Shown: in pieces, positions 52,085-61,434 of the stretch
Numbering within the stretch: the stretch's first letter is position 1
Layout of the letters: every line of letters starts with the position of its first letter
NCBI GenBank assembly: GCA_964471115.1
Contig: CAYYFE010000005.1
Location: 1-64,000 of the forward strand
Reading direction: 5' to 3'
Origin: SYFT01 sp964471115
GTDB lineage: Bacteria > Acidobacteriota > Vicinamibacteria > Vicinamibacterales > SCN-69-37
DNA length: 64,000 nucleotides
Notes under the pieces: model-generated
Databases searched by the model: none
Told to the model about the DNA's origin: nothing
The model's input: only the letters and a program-made list of their open reading frames with translations
Position numbers and translations under genes: made by a program

Positions 52085-54720
52085 CGAGTCACCACCCTCC
52101 GCCGATGTCGCGTTGGCTGCTGCGGGTCGCCGGCCGGCGACTTGGCCTGCCCGACCTGTCCCCGGACGCGGACCAGATCTTCCAGGTGCGGTGCGCGGAA
52201 CACGGGCGTCGTGCGGGCTGTCGCTGGTACCGCGGCGAGGCACGCAAAGCCGTCTGGCAGGTCATGCTGGCGACGACCCGAGTGGCACGCCGACCGGCAC
52301 TGGCCGGACTCTCCCTGGACGCCCGGCTGGGCTTTCGGATGTTGCGGAAGTACCCGGGACTGACGCTCGTCGGAGGGCTGGCGATGGCGTTTGCCATCTT
52401 CGTGGGCGCGGTCCTGTTCGAGTTCATCCGCCAGACGCTGCCTGGGCCGGACCTGCCCATCCCTCACGCGCACCAGGTCGTGGGGCTGCGGCTGTGGGAC
52501 CGGGCGCGCAGCACGGCCGTCCGGTTCACCGGCGACCAACTGGCCTACTGGCAGCGCACGTTGACGTCGATGGAACTGGTTGGAGGATTTTCGGACGGCG
52601 CCAGACCCGTCAGCACGGCCGCCGGCCTCGCTCGCGTCGAGCAGGTCGCCGTGATGAGTCCGTCGGGGTTTGCCCTGGCCGACGCGCGACCGTTGCTGGG
52701 GCGGGTGTATACCGATCGCGATCTCGCGGACGGCACGACTGCCATGGCGGTCATCTCCGCGGCCACGTGGAAGGAACTCTTCGCCGGATCGCCCGATGTC
52801 CTCGGACAGGAGCTGCTGGTCGGCGATCAGTGGGTGCAGGTGATCGGCGTCCTGCCCGATGGCGTCAAGTTTCCGGTCTCGCACACGTTGTGGCTGCCGC
52901 TCGATCCCAGGACCGACGGTGCGGCGCCCCTGCGGTTGTTCGGCCGCCTGCGCACATCCGTCACGGTGGAACAGGCCGAGGCCGAGATGCTGGCGCTCAT
53001 GGGCGACATGCCCGCGCGCCAGCCGCCGGACCCACAAGTGCGACCGATGGTCCAGACGTACCGGGCCTCGCTGTTTGACGCCCCGCTCACGTTGCGTCTC
53101 CGTGTGCTCGTCCAGCAACTGAATGCGTTTGCCGCCTTGTTCCTGATGCTGGTCGCCGCCAACATCGCGCTGCTGATGTTTGCGCGCGCGGCCACACGGG
53201 AGCGGGAGCTGGTCGTACGAGGAGCGCTGGGCGCCAGCCGCCGGCGCATCGTGGCGCAGTTTCTGACCGAGGCGTTGGTCTTGTTCGCTGGTGCGGCCGC
53301 GCTGGGCCTGGCCGCCACCGGTCCGGGTCTGCGATGGGTGGAATACAAGATCGCCAGCATGGGCGGCGGTTCGTCGCCCTTCTGGTTCGCGTCCGCGGTG
53401 TCGTTCGACACGATGGTGTACGCGGGACTCCTCACCTTGGCGGCGGCCTTGATCACCGGCGGCCTGCCCGCCTTTCGTGCCACGCGTCAGCTGAGCGCTT
53501 CGCGACTGCAGGAGTCCGGAAGCGCCGCGGGCCGGCTGCGGCTGGGCGGCGTGTGGACGGTCGTCGTCGTGACCCAGGTGGCGGCAACGGTGATCTTCAC
53601 CGCCGGGGCGCTCCTGATGTGGCGGCAAGCCAGACTGAGCGGGTCCTTGGATGCCAGCTTCGTGCCCACCGAGTACGTGGATGTCCTCATCGGTGGCCGC
53701 GCCGATCTCGCGGCTCCGGATCGTTTCGCGCGCGTCGGTGGCGCGGTCGCCGACCTCGCACAGGTCGCCGGCGTGGTGGACGTGACCATGGCCGATCGAC
53801 TGCCGTTGATGACACACGGGGCCATGCGGGTCGAGGTCGAGGGCGAAGCCGCCGCCATCGACGTCTCGATGCCGCGCGTCGACACCGGATTCTTTGACAC
53901 GTTTCAGGCGCCGATCCTCGCCGGTCGGCCCTTTCTTGACGTAGACCGCTCCACGGCAACCGGCGTCATCGTCGATCAGGCGTTTGCCGCGGAGGCGCTT
54001 GGCGGCCGAGGGGCAGTCGGGCGCCGCCTGCGGGTCGTCCCGCCGGACGTGACGACGCCCCCAGGTCCGTGGCTGGAAATCGTCGGCGTGGTGCGCAGCC
54101 TCGAACCTGCGTCCTCCCGCCGCCTGTACCTCGACAACCAGCGGCGGCCGGTCGTGTACCGGCTCCTGGAGCCGGCGCAGTTTCCGCAGCTCGTGCACCT
54201 CGCCGTGCGGACGTCGCGATCCGACGTGGATGTGCTGGTCGCGCTCCGGCAGCGTCTGCAGCGACATGCGCCCGAACTCATGGTGCACGAAGTCCAGACG
54301 CTGGACCGGGCCGCCAGTGCCGAGTCGGCGTTCTGGCGATTCTGGGCGGAGCTGGTGTTCATCACGAGTGTGGTGACGTTGGGGCTGGCGCTGGCGGGAA
54401 TTTACGCCGTGATGTCGTTCACGGTGACGCGGCGCACACGGGAAATCGGCATTCGGATGGCGCTGGGCGCCCGGGGCAGCCGGGTGGCGCTCGAGGTGCT
54501 GCGCAGTCCCCTGCGGCAGGTCGTCATGGGCATCGTCTTCGGCTGCCTTGTCGTCAGCGGCCTGTACTGGACGGTCACCGGCCACGTCGCGCACGTGGAA
54601 CTGGGCGCGCTGGCGATGTTCGCACTGGGGATCGCCATGGTCTGCGGGCTGGCGTGCCTCGAGCCGGCCCGGCGTGCGTTGCGCGTCCAGCCGTCCCGAT
54701 CCTTGGGAGACCACGGATGA
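52081..54720 (+). CDS. ADOP-type FtsX/MacB permease
   Basis: 879 residues. The N-terminal prefix differs from the 34-39 kb ADOPs (RWLLRVAGRRLGLPDLSPDA, then AEHGRRAGCRWYRGEA). Two MacB/FtsX modules follow: FGRLRTSVTVEQAEAEMLAL, NIALLMFARAATRERELVVR, and SFTVTRRTREIGIRMALGAR near the end. The terminus ARRALRVQPSRSLGDHG lacks the usual DPxxxLR form. No ATPase gene nearby. It is coupled to the PadR gene. Confidence 0.88.
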   Translation: MTSHHPPPMSRWLLRVAGRRLGLPDLSPDADQIFQVRCAEHGRRAGCRWYRGEARKAVWQVMLATTRVARRPALAGLSLDARLGFRMLRKYPGLTLVGGLAMAFAIFVGAVLFEFIRQTLPGPDLPIPHAHQVVGLRLWDRARSTAVRFTGDQLAYWQRTLTSMELVGGFSDGARPVSTAAGLARVEQVAVMSPSGFALADARPLLGRVYTDRDLADGTTAMAVISAATWKELFAGSPDVLGQELLVGDQWVQVIGVLPDGVKFPVSHTLWLPLDPRTDGAAPLRLFGRLRTSVTVEQAEAEMLALMGDMPARQPPDPQVRPMVQTYRASLFDAPLTLRLRVLVQQLNAFAALFLMLVAANIALLMFARAATRERELVVRGALGASRRRIVAQFLTEALVLFAGAAALGLAATGPGLRWVEYKIASMGGGSSPFWFASAVSFDTMVYAGLLTLAAALITGGLPAFRATRQLSASRLQESGSAAGRLRLGGVWTVVVVTQVAATVIFTAGALLMWRQARLSGSLDASFVPTEYVDVLIGGRADLAAPDRFARVGGAVADLAQVAGVVDVTMADRLPLMTHGAMRVEVEGEAAAIDVSMPRVDTGFFDTFQAPILAGRPFLDVDRSTATGVIVDQAFAAEALGGRGAVGRRLRVVPPDVTTPPGPWLEIVGVVRSLEPASSRRLYLDNQRRPVVYRLLEPAQFPQLVHLAVRTSRSDVDVLVALRQRLQRHAPELMVHEVQTLDRAASAESAFWRFWAELVFITSVVTLGLALAGIYAVMSFTVTRRTREIGIRMALGARGSRVALEVLRSPLRQVVMGIVFGCLVVSGLYWTVTGHVAHVELGALAMFALGIAMVCGLACLEPARRALRVQPSRSLGDHG

Positions 54721-54725
54721 CGCGA

Positions 54726-54731
54726 TAGGAT
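54726..54731 (+). promoter_or_regulatory. -10 hexamer TAGGAT of the class A serine hydrolase gene, leaderless arrangement
   Basis: TAGGAT ends 6 nt before the ATG at 54738, 5 bp after the ADOP stop. No ribosome site is present. Confidence 0.45.
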
Positions 54732-54737
54732 CGCGCC

Positions 54738-55640
54738 ATGACAAGGCCTCTTCGTCGCGTGGTCTCGGTCGTCGCAGCGTGTCTTGTGATTGGCAGCGGC
54801 GCGGCGGCTCGCGACCAGCGCGCCGCGGTGCTCGAAGCGCGTCAGGAGCTGGACCGGCTGATCGCCGGGTCGGGCGCCGAGGTCGCCGTGGCGTGGAAGC
54901 CGCTGGACGCCAGGCCCGGCGAAGAGATCCTCATCAACCCGGACCTCCGGGTGCACGCGGCCTCGACAATGAAGGTGCCGGTGATGATTGAGCTGTTCCG
55001 CCAAGTCGAGGCCGGACAGCGCACGCTCGACGACACGGTGGTCGTCACCAACCAGTTCACGAGCATCGAAGACGGTTCACCGTACACGCTGTCGGCCACT
55101 GAGGATTCCGACGGCGAGATCTACAAGGCGATGGGATCACGCCTGTCGTACCGCGCGCTGGTGGACGCCGCCATCACGGTGAGCTCGAACCTGGCCACCA
55201 ACATCCTCATCGAACATCTCGGCGCGAAGAACGTGCAGGCCACCGTCGATCGCCTCGGCGCCTCGGGCATGCAGGTGCTGCGCGGCGTCGAGGATCAGAA
55301 GGCGTTTGACGCCGGCAAGAACAACACCACCACCGCGCGCGGGCTGCTGGTGCTCTTTGAAGCGATTGGACGCGGCACGGCGGTGAGCGCGGCGGCCTCG
55401 CGCGACATGATCGAGATCCTCAAACGGCAGAAGTTCGTGGGCGCGATCCCGGCGGGCCTGCCGCCGGGCACACCCGTCGCGCACAAGACCGGCTGGATTA
55501 CCCGCATCCGCCACGATGCCGGCATCGTGTACGGCCCGCGGCCCTACGTGCTCGTCGTGCTGACGCGCGGCATCCAGGACCCCAAGGTGGCGGATGCGCT
55601 CATCGCCGACATCGCGCGCATCGTGCATCGGATCCCGTAG
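54738..55640 (+). CDS. Class A beta-lactamase-like serine hydrolase
   Basis: 300 residues with a Sec leader (VVSVVAACLVIGSGAAA). The SxxK motif is STMK at residues 76-79 and the KTG motif is at 250-252. The SDN loop reads SSN (149-151), so the middle Asp is Ser. The omega-loop region VEDQKAFDAGKNN has a Glu at the expected place but not the classic ExxLN. This fits the class A-related subgroup whose lactamase activity is uncertain; carboxypeptidase or esterase activity is possible. It follows the ADOP by 17 bp but has its own -10. Confidence 0.82.
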   Translation: MTRPLRRVVSVVAACLVIGSGAAARDQRAAVLEARQELDRLIAGSGAEVAVAWKPLDARPGEEILINPDLRVHAASTMKVPVMIELFRQVEAGQRTLDDTVVVTNQFTSIEDGSPYTLSATEDSDGEIYKAMGSRLSYRALVDAAITVSSNLATNILIEHLGAKNVQATVDRLGASGMQVLRGVEDQKAFDAGKNNTTTARGLLVLFEAIGRGTAVSAAASRDMIEILKRQKFVGAIPAGLPPGTPVAHKTGWITRIRHDAGIVYGPRPYVLVVLTRGIQDPKVADALIADIARIVHRIP

Positions 55641-55643
55641 CGC

Positions 55644-58301
55644 TCAATCGCGCAACAGGCTGACGGGATCGACGCGCATGGCCCGGCGGGCGGGCCGCCA
55701 ACACGCCAACACCGCCACGCCCACCAGCAGCACCACGACGGCGCCGAGTGCGATCGGATCGGACGGCTGCACGTCGTAGAGCAGCGACTGCATCACACGC
55801 ACAAGGAACACCGCGGCCACGGCGCCGGCGCACAGACCCACGGCCGTCAGGCGCAGACCGTACCCTAGAATGAGCCGGAAGACACCGGTGGGCTTCGCGC
55901 CCAGCGCCACGCGAATCCCGAACTCGCGCAGTCGCAGCGTGACCAGATACGACAACACGCCATAGATGCCTGCGGCGGCCAGCACCAGCCCCATCACGCC
56001 AAGCCAGGCGAGCACGGCGAGCACCAGACGCGGCTGTGCAACGGCCGCAGTGAAAGCTTCATCAACCGACCCTGCCGTCCAGACCACGACCGTGGGGTCG
56101 ATGGCGCGCGCAAGCCGGCGCATCATCGCGAGGGCCGCCTCCGGGTCGGCAGAGCGCGCGACGAACGTGCGGTGGTCCGCAATGATGGCGCTGCCGGGCC
56201 GCCTGGCCGGGGTCGCGCCGACCGGCGTCCGCAGGGGCGCGAAGAACTCGAACGACCCATCCTCATCGTCCAACTGCAGTTGCCGGACTTCAGTCGAGAC
56301 GCCCACGACCGTGCGCCACGCGGTCGCACCGGTGAACCGGAACTGGCCACCGACGGCGGACCCGTTCGGCCAGTACTTCCGGGCAAACGACTCGCTCACG
56401 ATGGCCGATGACGACGGTTCGCCCTCCGCAAAGGGCCGCCCCTCCACCAGTCGAAGGCCAATCTGGTCGAAGTAATCTGGGTACACGCGGTACGAGGGCA
56501 CCACCATCGGTTCGGTCTGCTCCCCGGGACGGTGCGCAAACTCAAATCGGCCAAAACTCGAGCCCGCAGGATTCGGCGGCACGTGCCCGACGGTCACGGC
56601 CGAGACCTGCCCAGTCTGCCGGATCTGCGCGACCAGCCGATCGCTGAACTCGTCGCGCTGCTGCACGTCGGCGTACCGCGCGGCCGGCAGCCCGAGCCGC
56701 AGCGCCACCAGTCCGTTGGTGTCGAAGCCGCGATCGATGCTGACCAGCGCCACGAGGCTGCGCCCCATGAGCGCCGCGCCCACCAGGAGGACCAGCGCGA
56801 GCGTGACCTCCACGACGACCATGGCATTACGCCACCGGATCGCGGTCCGGGTGGACGTCGCGCCGCGGCTGCCCGAGGCGAGCGCGGAGGCCACCTCCGA
56901 TCGGGCGCGCAGCCAGACGGCGGGCCCGCCGAACACCAGCGGCGTCAGCAGTCCGGCCGCGGCGATGATCGCGAATACACGGCCGTCCAGGTCGATGGGA
57001 TTGAGACTGTCGAGCGTCAGGGCCGGCGGCAGCGTCGCATCGGCGAGCCCGACGATGGCGGCGGCCACCAGCACGGCGGCCGCGGCACCGGCGACGCCGA
57101 CCACGAGCTGTTCGGCGATGGCCTCACGCGCCAGGTCGAGTCGTGACGCGCCCAGCGCGGCGCGGATACCGGCCTCTCGCGTGCGGGCAAGCGCGCGCGA
57201 GAGCGACAGGTTGGCAAGATTGGCACAAACAATGAGCAGCAGAAACGCCACGGCGCCGGCCAGGACCTGCAGCATCCGGTTGCGGCGTGGATCGGACCCG
57301 GCGCGCATCGAGGCCATGGCGGAGACGCCCGCTTCACCGCCGCTCGCAGTCTGCAGGCGGGCCCCGCGCGCCCTGACTTCGGCGGTGACGGCCTCGGGGC
57401 CGACCCCGGGTGCGGCGCGGGCGATCACCTGGAGTTTCACGCGGCCCGCCACCATCCACATCTCGATGCTGCGGTAGGGAAAGTGGAACGTGGCCGGCAT
57501 GATGCCCACGACCTGGACCAGCCGCTGGTTGATCGTGAGCGTGGCGCCAACCAGGTCCGGCCGCGCGCCGAACTTGGACCGCCACACACGTTCGCTCACG
57601 ATCACCGCGTCGCCCGGCGCTGCAGCGACGGCATCCGCCTCGGAGAACACGCGGCCCTGCAGCGGCGGCACGCCCAGCATCGACAGCAGCCCCGGCGTCA
57701 CCAGCGCCATGTCGGTGACCTCCACACCCTGTCCGCCTTCAAAGATGGCGAAGTCCGTGTCGAATCCCTCCACACGGTCGAACAGGTCCGTCTGTCTCCG
57801 CCAGTCCTCGATGAGCGCCTGGCTCATGCCGGGGAACGACACCTGCCCGCGCTCGGAGTAGTTGAGGATCTCCACGAGCCGGTCGCCGTGCGCGAAGGGC
57901 ACAGGACGGAAGAGCAGCGAGTCGAGCACGCTGTAGAGGCCGGCATTCGCGCCAATCCCCAGCGCCAGCGTCAACACGGCGGTGGCGGTGTGCGCGGGGG
58001 TGGCGACCAGGCTTCTGACGGCGGACCGCACGTCACGCATGAGCGGCGGGCGGCCGCCGGCCGGCGAGGCCACTCGTCGAACCGTGGTCACCGGGGAACG
58101 GCCGCGCCGCACACCGATCGCCGCCTTCACCAGGTCCACCCACTCCGCACACACGTGTGTGACGACGGCCCACCGCGAACGAGCAGCCACACGGCGGCAC
58201 GACGATTCGAACGTCGAGAGACACTCGCCCGCGTACGCGGCGCGCCAGGCACGCGGATACAGGCGGAACAGACAGGCCGTCAGGATCACCAGTGCGCGCA
58301 T
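55644..58301 (-). CDS. ADOP-type FtsX/MacB permease
   Basis: 885 residues. Its N-terminal prefix (LFRLYPRAWRAAYAGECL and the following helices) is the alternative ADOP prefix. First helix SVLDSLLFRPVPF, FtsX block CANLANLSLSRALARTREAG, second block VTLRLREFGIRVALGAK, end RRAMRVDPVSLLRD. The ATG follows the TAA of the preceding ADOP directly with no gap. It converges with the class A hydrolase gene, 3 bp apart, with no terminator between. Confidence 0.9.
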   Translation of the reverse strand: MRALVILTACLFRLYPRAWRAAYAGECLSTFESSCRRVAARSRWAVVTHVCAEWVDLVKAAIGVRRGRSPVTTVRRVASPAGGRPPLMRDVRSAVRSLVATPAHTATAVLTLALGIGANAGLYSVLDSLLFRPVPFAHGDRLVEILNYSERGQVSFPGMSQALIEDWRRQTDLFDRVEGFDTDFAIFEGGQGVEVTDMALVTPGLLSMLGVPPLQGRVFSEADAVAAAPGDAVIVSERVWRSKFGARPDLVGATLTINQRLVQVVGIMPATFHFPYRSIEMWMVAGRVKLQVIARAAPGVGPEAVTAEVRARGARLQTASGGEAGVSAMASMRAGSDPRRNRMLQVLAGAVAFLLLIVCANLANLSLSRALARTREAGIRAALGASRLDLAREAIAEQLVVGVAGAAAAVLVAAAIVGLADATLPPALTLDSLNPIDLDGRVFAIIAAAGLLTPLVFGGPAVWLRARSEVASALASGSRGATSTRTAIRWRNAMVVVEVTLALVLLVGAALMGRSLVALVSIDRGFDTNGLVALRLGLPAARYADVQQRDEFSDRLVAQIRQTGQVSAVTVGHVPPNPAGSSFGRFEFAHRPGEQTEPMVVPSYRVYPDYFDQIGLRLVEGRPFAEGEPSSSAIVSESFARKYWPNGSAVGGQFRFTGATAWRTVVGVSTEVRQLQLDDEDGSFEFFAPLRTPVGATPARRPGSAIIADHRTFVARSADPEAALAMMRRLARAIDPTVVVWTAGSVDEAFTAAVAQPRLVLAVLAWLGVMGLVLAAAGIYGVLSYLVTLRLREFGIRVALGAKPTGVFRLILGYGLRLTAVGLCAGAVAAVFLVRVMQSLLYDVQPSDPIALGAVVVLLVGVAVLACWRPARRAMRVDPVSLLRD

Positions 58302-60971
58302 TTAGGACTCCCGCAGCAGACTGACCGGATCGGCGCGCATCGCCCGGCGCGCGGGCACCCAGCAGGCGACGACGGCCGCCAGCAGCAACACCAGCGTCAC
58401 GGTCGACAGCGACAGTGGATCGAACTGGTCAACCTGATACAGAAGGGTCCCGAGAAATCGCGAGAGCGCCATGGCCGACGCGAGTCCCATCACGAGTCCC
58501 ACGATCGTCAGCGTCAGCCCGCTGCGAAGAATCGCGCCGAACACGGCGGCTGGACGCGCGCCCAGCGCCACCCGGATGCCGAACTCGCGAAGCCGCTGCG
58601 CGACCTGATGCGTCAACACGCCGTAGAGACCCGCTGCCGCCAGGATCAGGCCCAGCCCGCCGAAGATCGCCAGCGCCACGGCCAGCACACGCGGCCGCTC
58701 GATGGCCTGCGAGAACATGTCGTCCACCAGATCGGTTTCCCAGATCACCACACGGCGATCCACCTCGTGCACCAGGGCGGGCAACCGGGGAATGAGCGCC
58801 GCCGCATCGGTCGCGCGCACGGCAATCGTGCGGTAGTCGACGATGGCGGCCATGGCGTCGGGGGTGGCCGGCGCGGTGCGGCCCGGCGGTGTCCGCAACG
58901 GCTGGAACCATTCATACGCGCCGTTGGCGTCGTCGAGGTCAAACTGGCGAACGTCGGTGGCAACTCCGATGACGGTCTTCCACGTCTTGCCGCCCGCGAA
59001 TCGGAACTGCGCACCCACGGCCGAGCGGCCCGGCCAGTAGTCGCGCGCGAACGCTTCGCTGATGACCACCTCGTTGGCAGTGTCACCGTGAGCGAAGTCG
59101 CGGCCCTCCTTGAGACGGAGACCGAGGGCATCGAAGTATCCCGGCCACGCGGTGTAGATCGGAAAGATCAGTTCCTTGTCTGAAAGCGTCCCCGGGTTGT
59201 CGGCCAGTTCAATCTTGCCCCAGCTGATCTGACTCGAGTCCGGCGGCACGCCGCCGGCGGTCACGGCCACCACGCCGGCTTCCCGCTGGATGCGGGTCAT
59301 CAGATCGTCGGTGAACCGGTCGCGTTCGTAGGGATCGATGTAGCCGTTGGCCGGCAGGCCGACACGCAGCGCGATTAGACCGGCGGTGTCGAAACCGCGA
59401 TCGATGGAATGCAGCTGATACAAGCTGCGGGCCAGGAGCGCCGTCCCGGTCAGCAACACGATGGCCACGGTCACTTCGCCTACGACCAGCAGGCTGCGGA
59501 GGCGGCGGGCGGTGGGAGACCCCGCCGATGCGCGCGTGTCCTGGCGCAGGACAGTCATCACGTTCGGGCGCGACGCGACCAGCGCGGGCGGCAGGCCGAA
59601 GAGCAGCGGTGTCAGGACGCCGAGGCCCGAGGCAAACATCAGGACGCGCGCATCGAGATCAATCGCGTTGACGGTCGCGAATGTCATTGAGGCCGGCAGC
59701 ATCGACGCACCCAGTCGCATCGTCACCCACGCGACCAGCACGCCCAAGGCCGCGCCGGTCACGCCCAGGACGAGGCTTTCGATCAGCGCGTGACGCACCA
59801 GGTCGCCGCGCGACGCGCCCAGGGAAGCGCGAACCGCCAGATCTCGCGAACGGCCGAGCGCACGCGACAAGGAGAGATTCGCGATGTTCGCGCAGACAAT
59901 CAGCAGCAGGAACGCGACCGCGCCGGCCAGGATGTAGAGCGACTGGCGCGTGCGGGTATCGATGAACTGTTTCGGCTGCGTCAGCCTGGCCGTCAGGCCA
60001 GGCCGTCCGCCGGCGGCGGCGTTGAGTGCGCCGCCTCTGTCGCCCACCTGCACGGCCGCAGCGGCGGGATCCACGTCGGCCCGAAGCCGGGCAAACGCCG
60101 TCAGCGACATGGCGCCCTTCAGGCGTCGGGCCGGCGGCTGGTCCACATCCAGCGGCAGCCACAACAACTGCGGCTGGTTGGGGAAGTAGAACGAGGCCGG
60201 CATCACGCCCACGATCTCGTGCGGCCGGCCATTGAGGGTCAGCCGGCGGCCGATGACCGACGGGTCGCGCTGCAGCGTTTCGCGCCAGAAGCGTTCGCTG
60301 ATCACAACCCGATCGTCGGTGCCGTCGCGACCATCGCCGTCGACGAACGTTCTGCCGGTCATCGCCCCGACACCCAGCAACGGCATGAGGCCCGGTGTCA
60401 CGTAGCTGGCCGCCACCATCTCGGCGCCCTTGGGTCCCTCGTAGATGGCCGATTCGATCTCGTACCCCTCGACGCGCTCGAACACGTCCGTCTGCTTTCG
60501 CCACTCCAGCAGCAGCGCACGCGAGAGCCGCGGAAAGCTGAACTGCTGCGCGTTGACCGACCAGATCTCGAACAACTGCTGCGGCTGCTGGAACGGCAGC
60601 GGACGGAAGAGCATGGAATCGAGCATGGAGAAGAGCGCGGTGCTCACGCCAATGCCCAGCGCCAGTGTCGCGACGGCAATCGTCGTCGTCACACGGGTGG
60701 CGGTCAGGGTGCGAACGGCGAGCCTCAGGTCGGACCACAGTTTCTGCATCACACCTCGTCCTTGTCTGCGCGCCGGGGGTTGCCAGCCGCTGCTGATGGG
60801 CGTCTTCAGACCCAGGCGACGACGCAGACCGGCGCGAATGAGATCGGTGATTTCGGCCAGCGCCACGGCGGCTGCGGCAAATCGGCCGTGCCGGCGGCGC
60901 GTGTCGGCATACACGTCGTGAAACGTGACGGCCATGTCGGGGTCCCACGCCAGGCCCAGCAGACGCCGCAT
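58302..60971 (-). CDS. ADOP-type FtsX/MacB permease
   Basis: 889 residues, the same plan as the next gene: prefix DMAVTFHDVYADTRRRHG, first helix TALFSMLDSMLFRPLPF, FtsX block CANIANLSLSRALGRSRDLA, second block VAQRLREFGIRVALGAR and terminus RRAMRADPVSLLRE. The two proteins are clearly paralogous along their length. The ATG at 60971 is one base after the PadR stop; the frame is open 15 codons further upstream. Confidence 0.9.
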   Translation of the reverse strand: MRRLLGLAWDPDMAVTFHDVYADTRRRHGRFAAAAVALAEITDLIRAGLRRRLGLKTPISSGWQPPARRQGRGVMQKLWSDLRLAVRTLTATRVTTTIAVATLALGIGVSTALFSMLDSMLFRPLPFQQPQQLFEIWSVNAQQFSFPRLSRALLLEWRKQTDVFERVEGYEIESAIYEGPKGAEMVAASYVTPGLMPLLGVGAMTGRTFVDGDGRDGTDDRVVISERFWRETLQRDPSVIGRRLTLNGRPHEIVGVMPASFYFPNQPQLLWLPLDVDQPPARRLKGAMSLTAFARLRADVDPAAAAVQVGDRGGALNAAAGGRPGLTARLTQPKQFIDTRTRQSLYILAGAVAFLLLIVCANIANLSLSRALGRSRDLAVRASLGASRGDLVRHALIESLVLGVTGAALGVLVAWVTMRLGASMLPASMTFATVNAIDLDARVLMFASGLGVLTPLLFGLPPALVASRPNVMTVLRQDTRASAGSPTARRLRSLLVVGEVTVAIVLLTGTALLARSLYQLHSIDRGFDTAGLIALRVGLPANGYIDPYERDRFTDDLMTRIQREAGVVAVTAGGVPPDSSQISWGKIELADNPGTLSDKELIFPIYTAWPGYFDALGLRLKEGRDFAHGDTANEVVISEAFARDYWPGRSAVGAQFRFAGGKTWKTVIGVATDVRQFDLDDANGAYEWFQPLRTPPGRTAPATPDAMAAIVDYRTIAVRATDAAALIPRLPALVHEVDRRVVIWETDLVDDMFSQAIERPRVLAVALAIFGGLGLILAAAGLYGVLTHQVAQRLREFGIRVALGARPAAVFGAILRSGLTLTIVGLVMGLASAMALSRFLGTLLYQVDQFDPLSLSTVTLVLLLAAVVACWVPARRAMRADPVSLLRES

Positions 60972-60972
60972 G

Positions 60973-61329
60973 TCAGGCTCCGCTGGTGTCGCCCAGCACG
61001 TGTTTGCGCCGGGCATCGCCGATGAGCGCCTCGAGCCGCCGGGCTTCCGCCCGCAACACCTCGTCGCCCAGCGGCGTCAGCTGGTAGTACTTCCGCCGTT
61101 CATCCCCGCGCTCGGCGCCGTCGGGCAGCGGCGCCTCGGCTATCAGGCCTTCCTCGAGCAGCCGGGCCAGCAGCGTGTACAGCGTGCCGGTCCGGAGCTT
61201 GACCGTGCCGCCGGAACGCTCCTCGACCTCTTTCATGATTCCGTAGCCGTGCCGCTCACCTTCCGCCAGAGCTAACAGCGCCTGGAAGGCAAACGGCGTA
61301 AGTGGCAGAAAAGAAAGGGGATTTGTCAT
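60973..61329 (-). CDS. PadR-family transcriptional regulator
   Basis: 118 residues: LTPFAFQALLALAEGERHGYGIMKEVEE, LRTGTLYTLLARLLEEGLI and RRKYYQLTPLGDEVL. First gene of the minus-strand operon PadR-ADOP-ADOP. The start is the ATG after an AT-rich region (61330-61380) with TATAAC about 10 nt upstream, so its message too may have almost no leader. No clear dyad was found there. Confidence 0.92.
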   Translation of the reverse strand: MTNPLSFLPLTPFAFQALLALAEGERHGYGIMKEVEERSGGTVKLRTGTLYTLLARLLEEGLIAEAPLPDGAERGDERRKYYQLTPLGDEVLRAEARRLEALIGDARRKHVLGDTSGA

Positions 61330-61434
61330 AAGTAGATTAGTTATACATCGAAAGTCAGTGCATTTGACGTGTACATAGGGAAAAAGGTTTGGCGGGACAA
61401 CGGTGCCTGAGACGGCGTCGTCCAATGGGCCACG

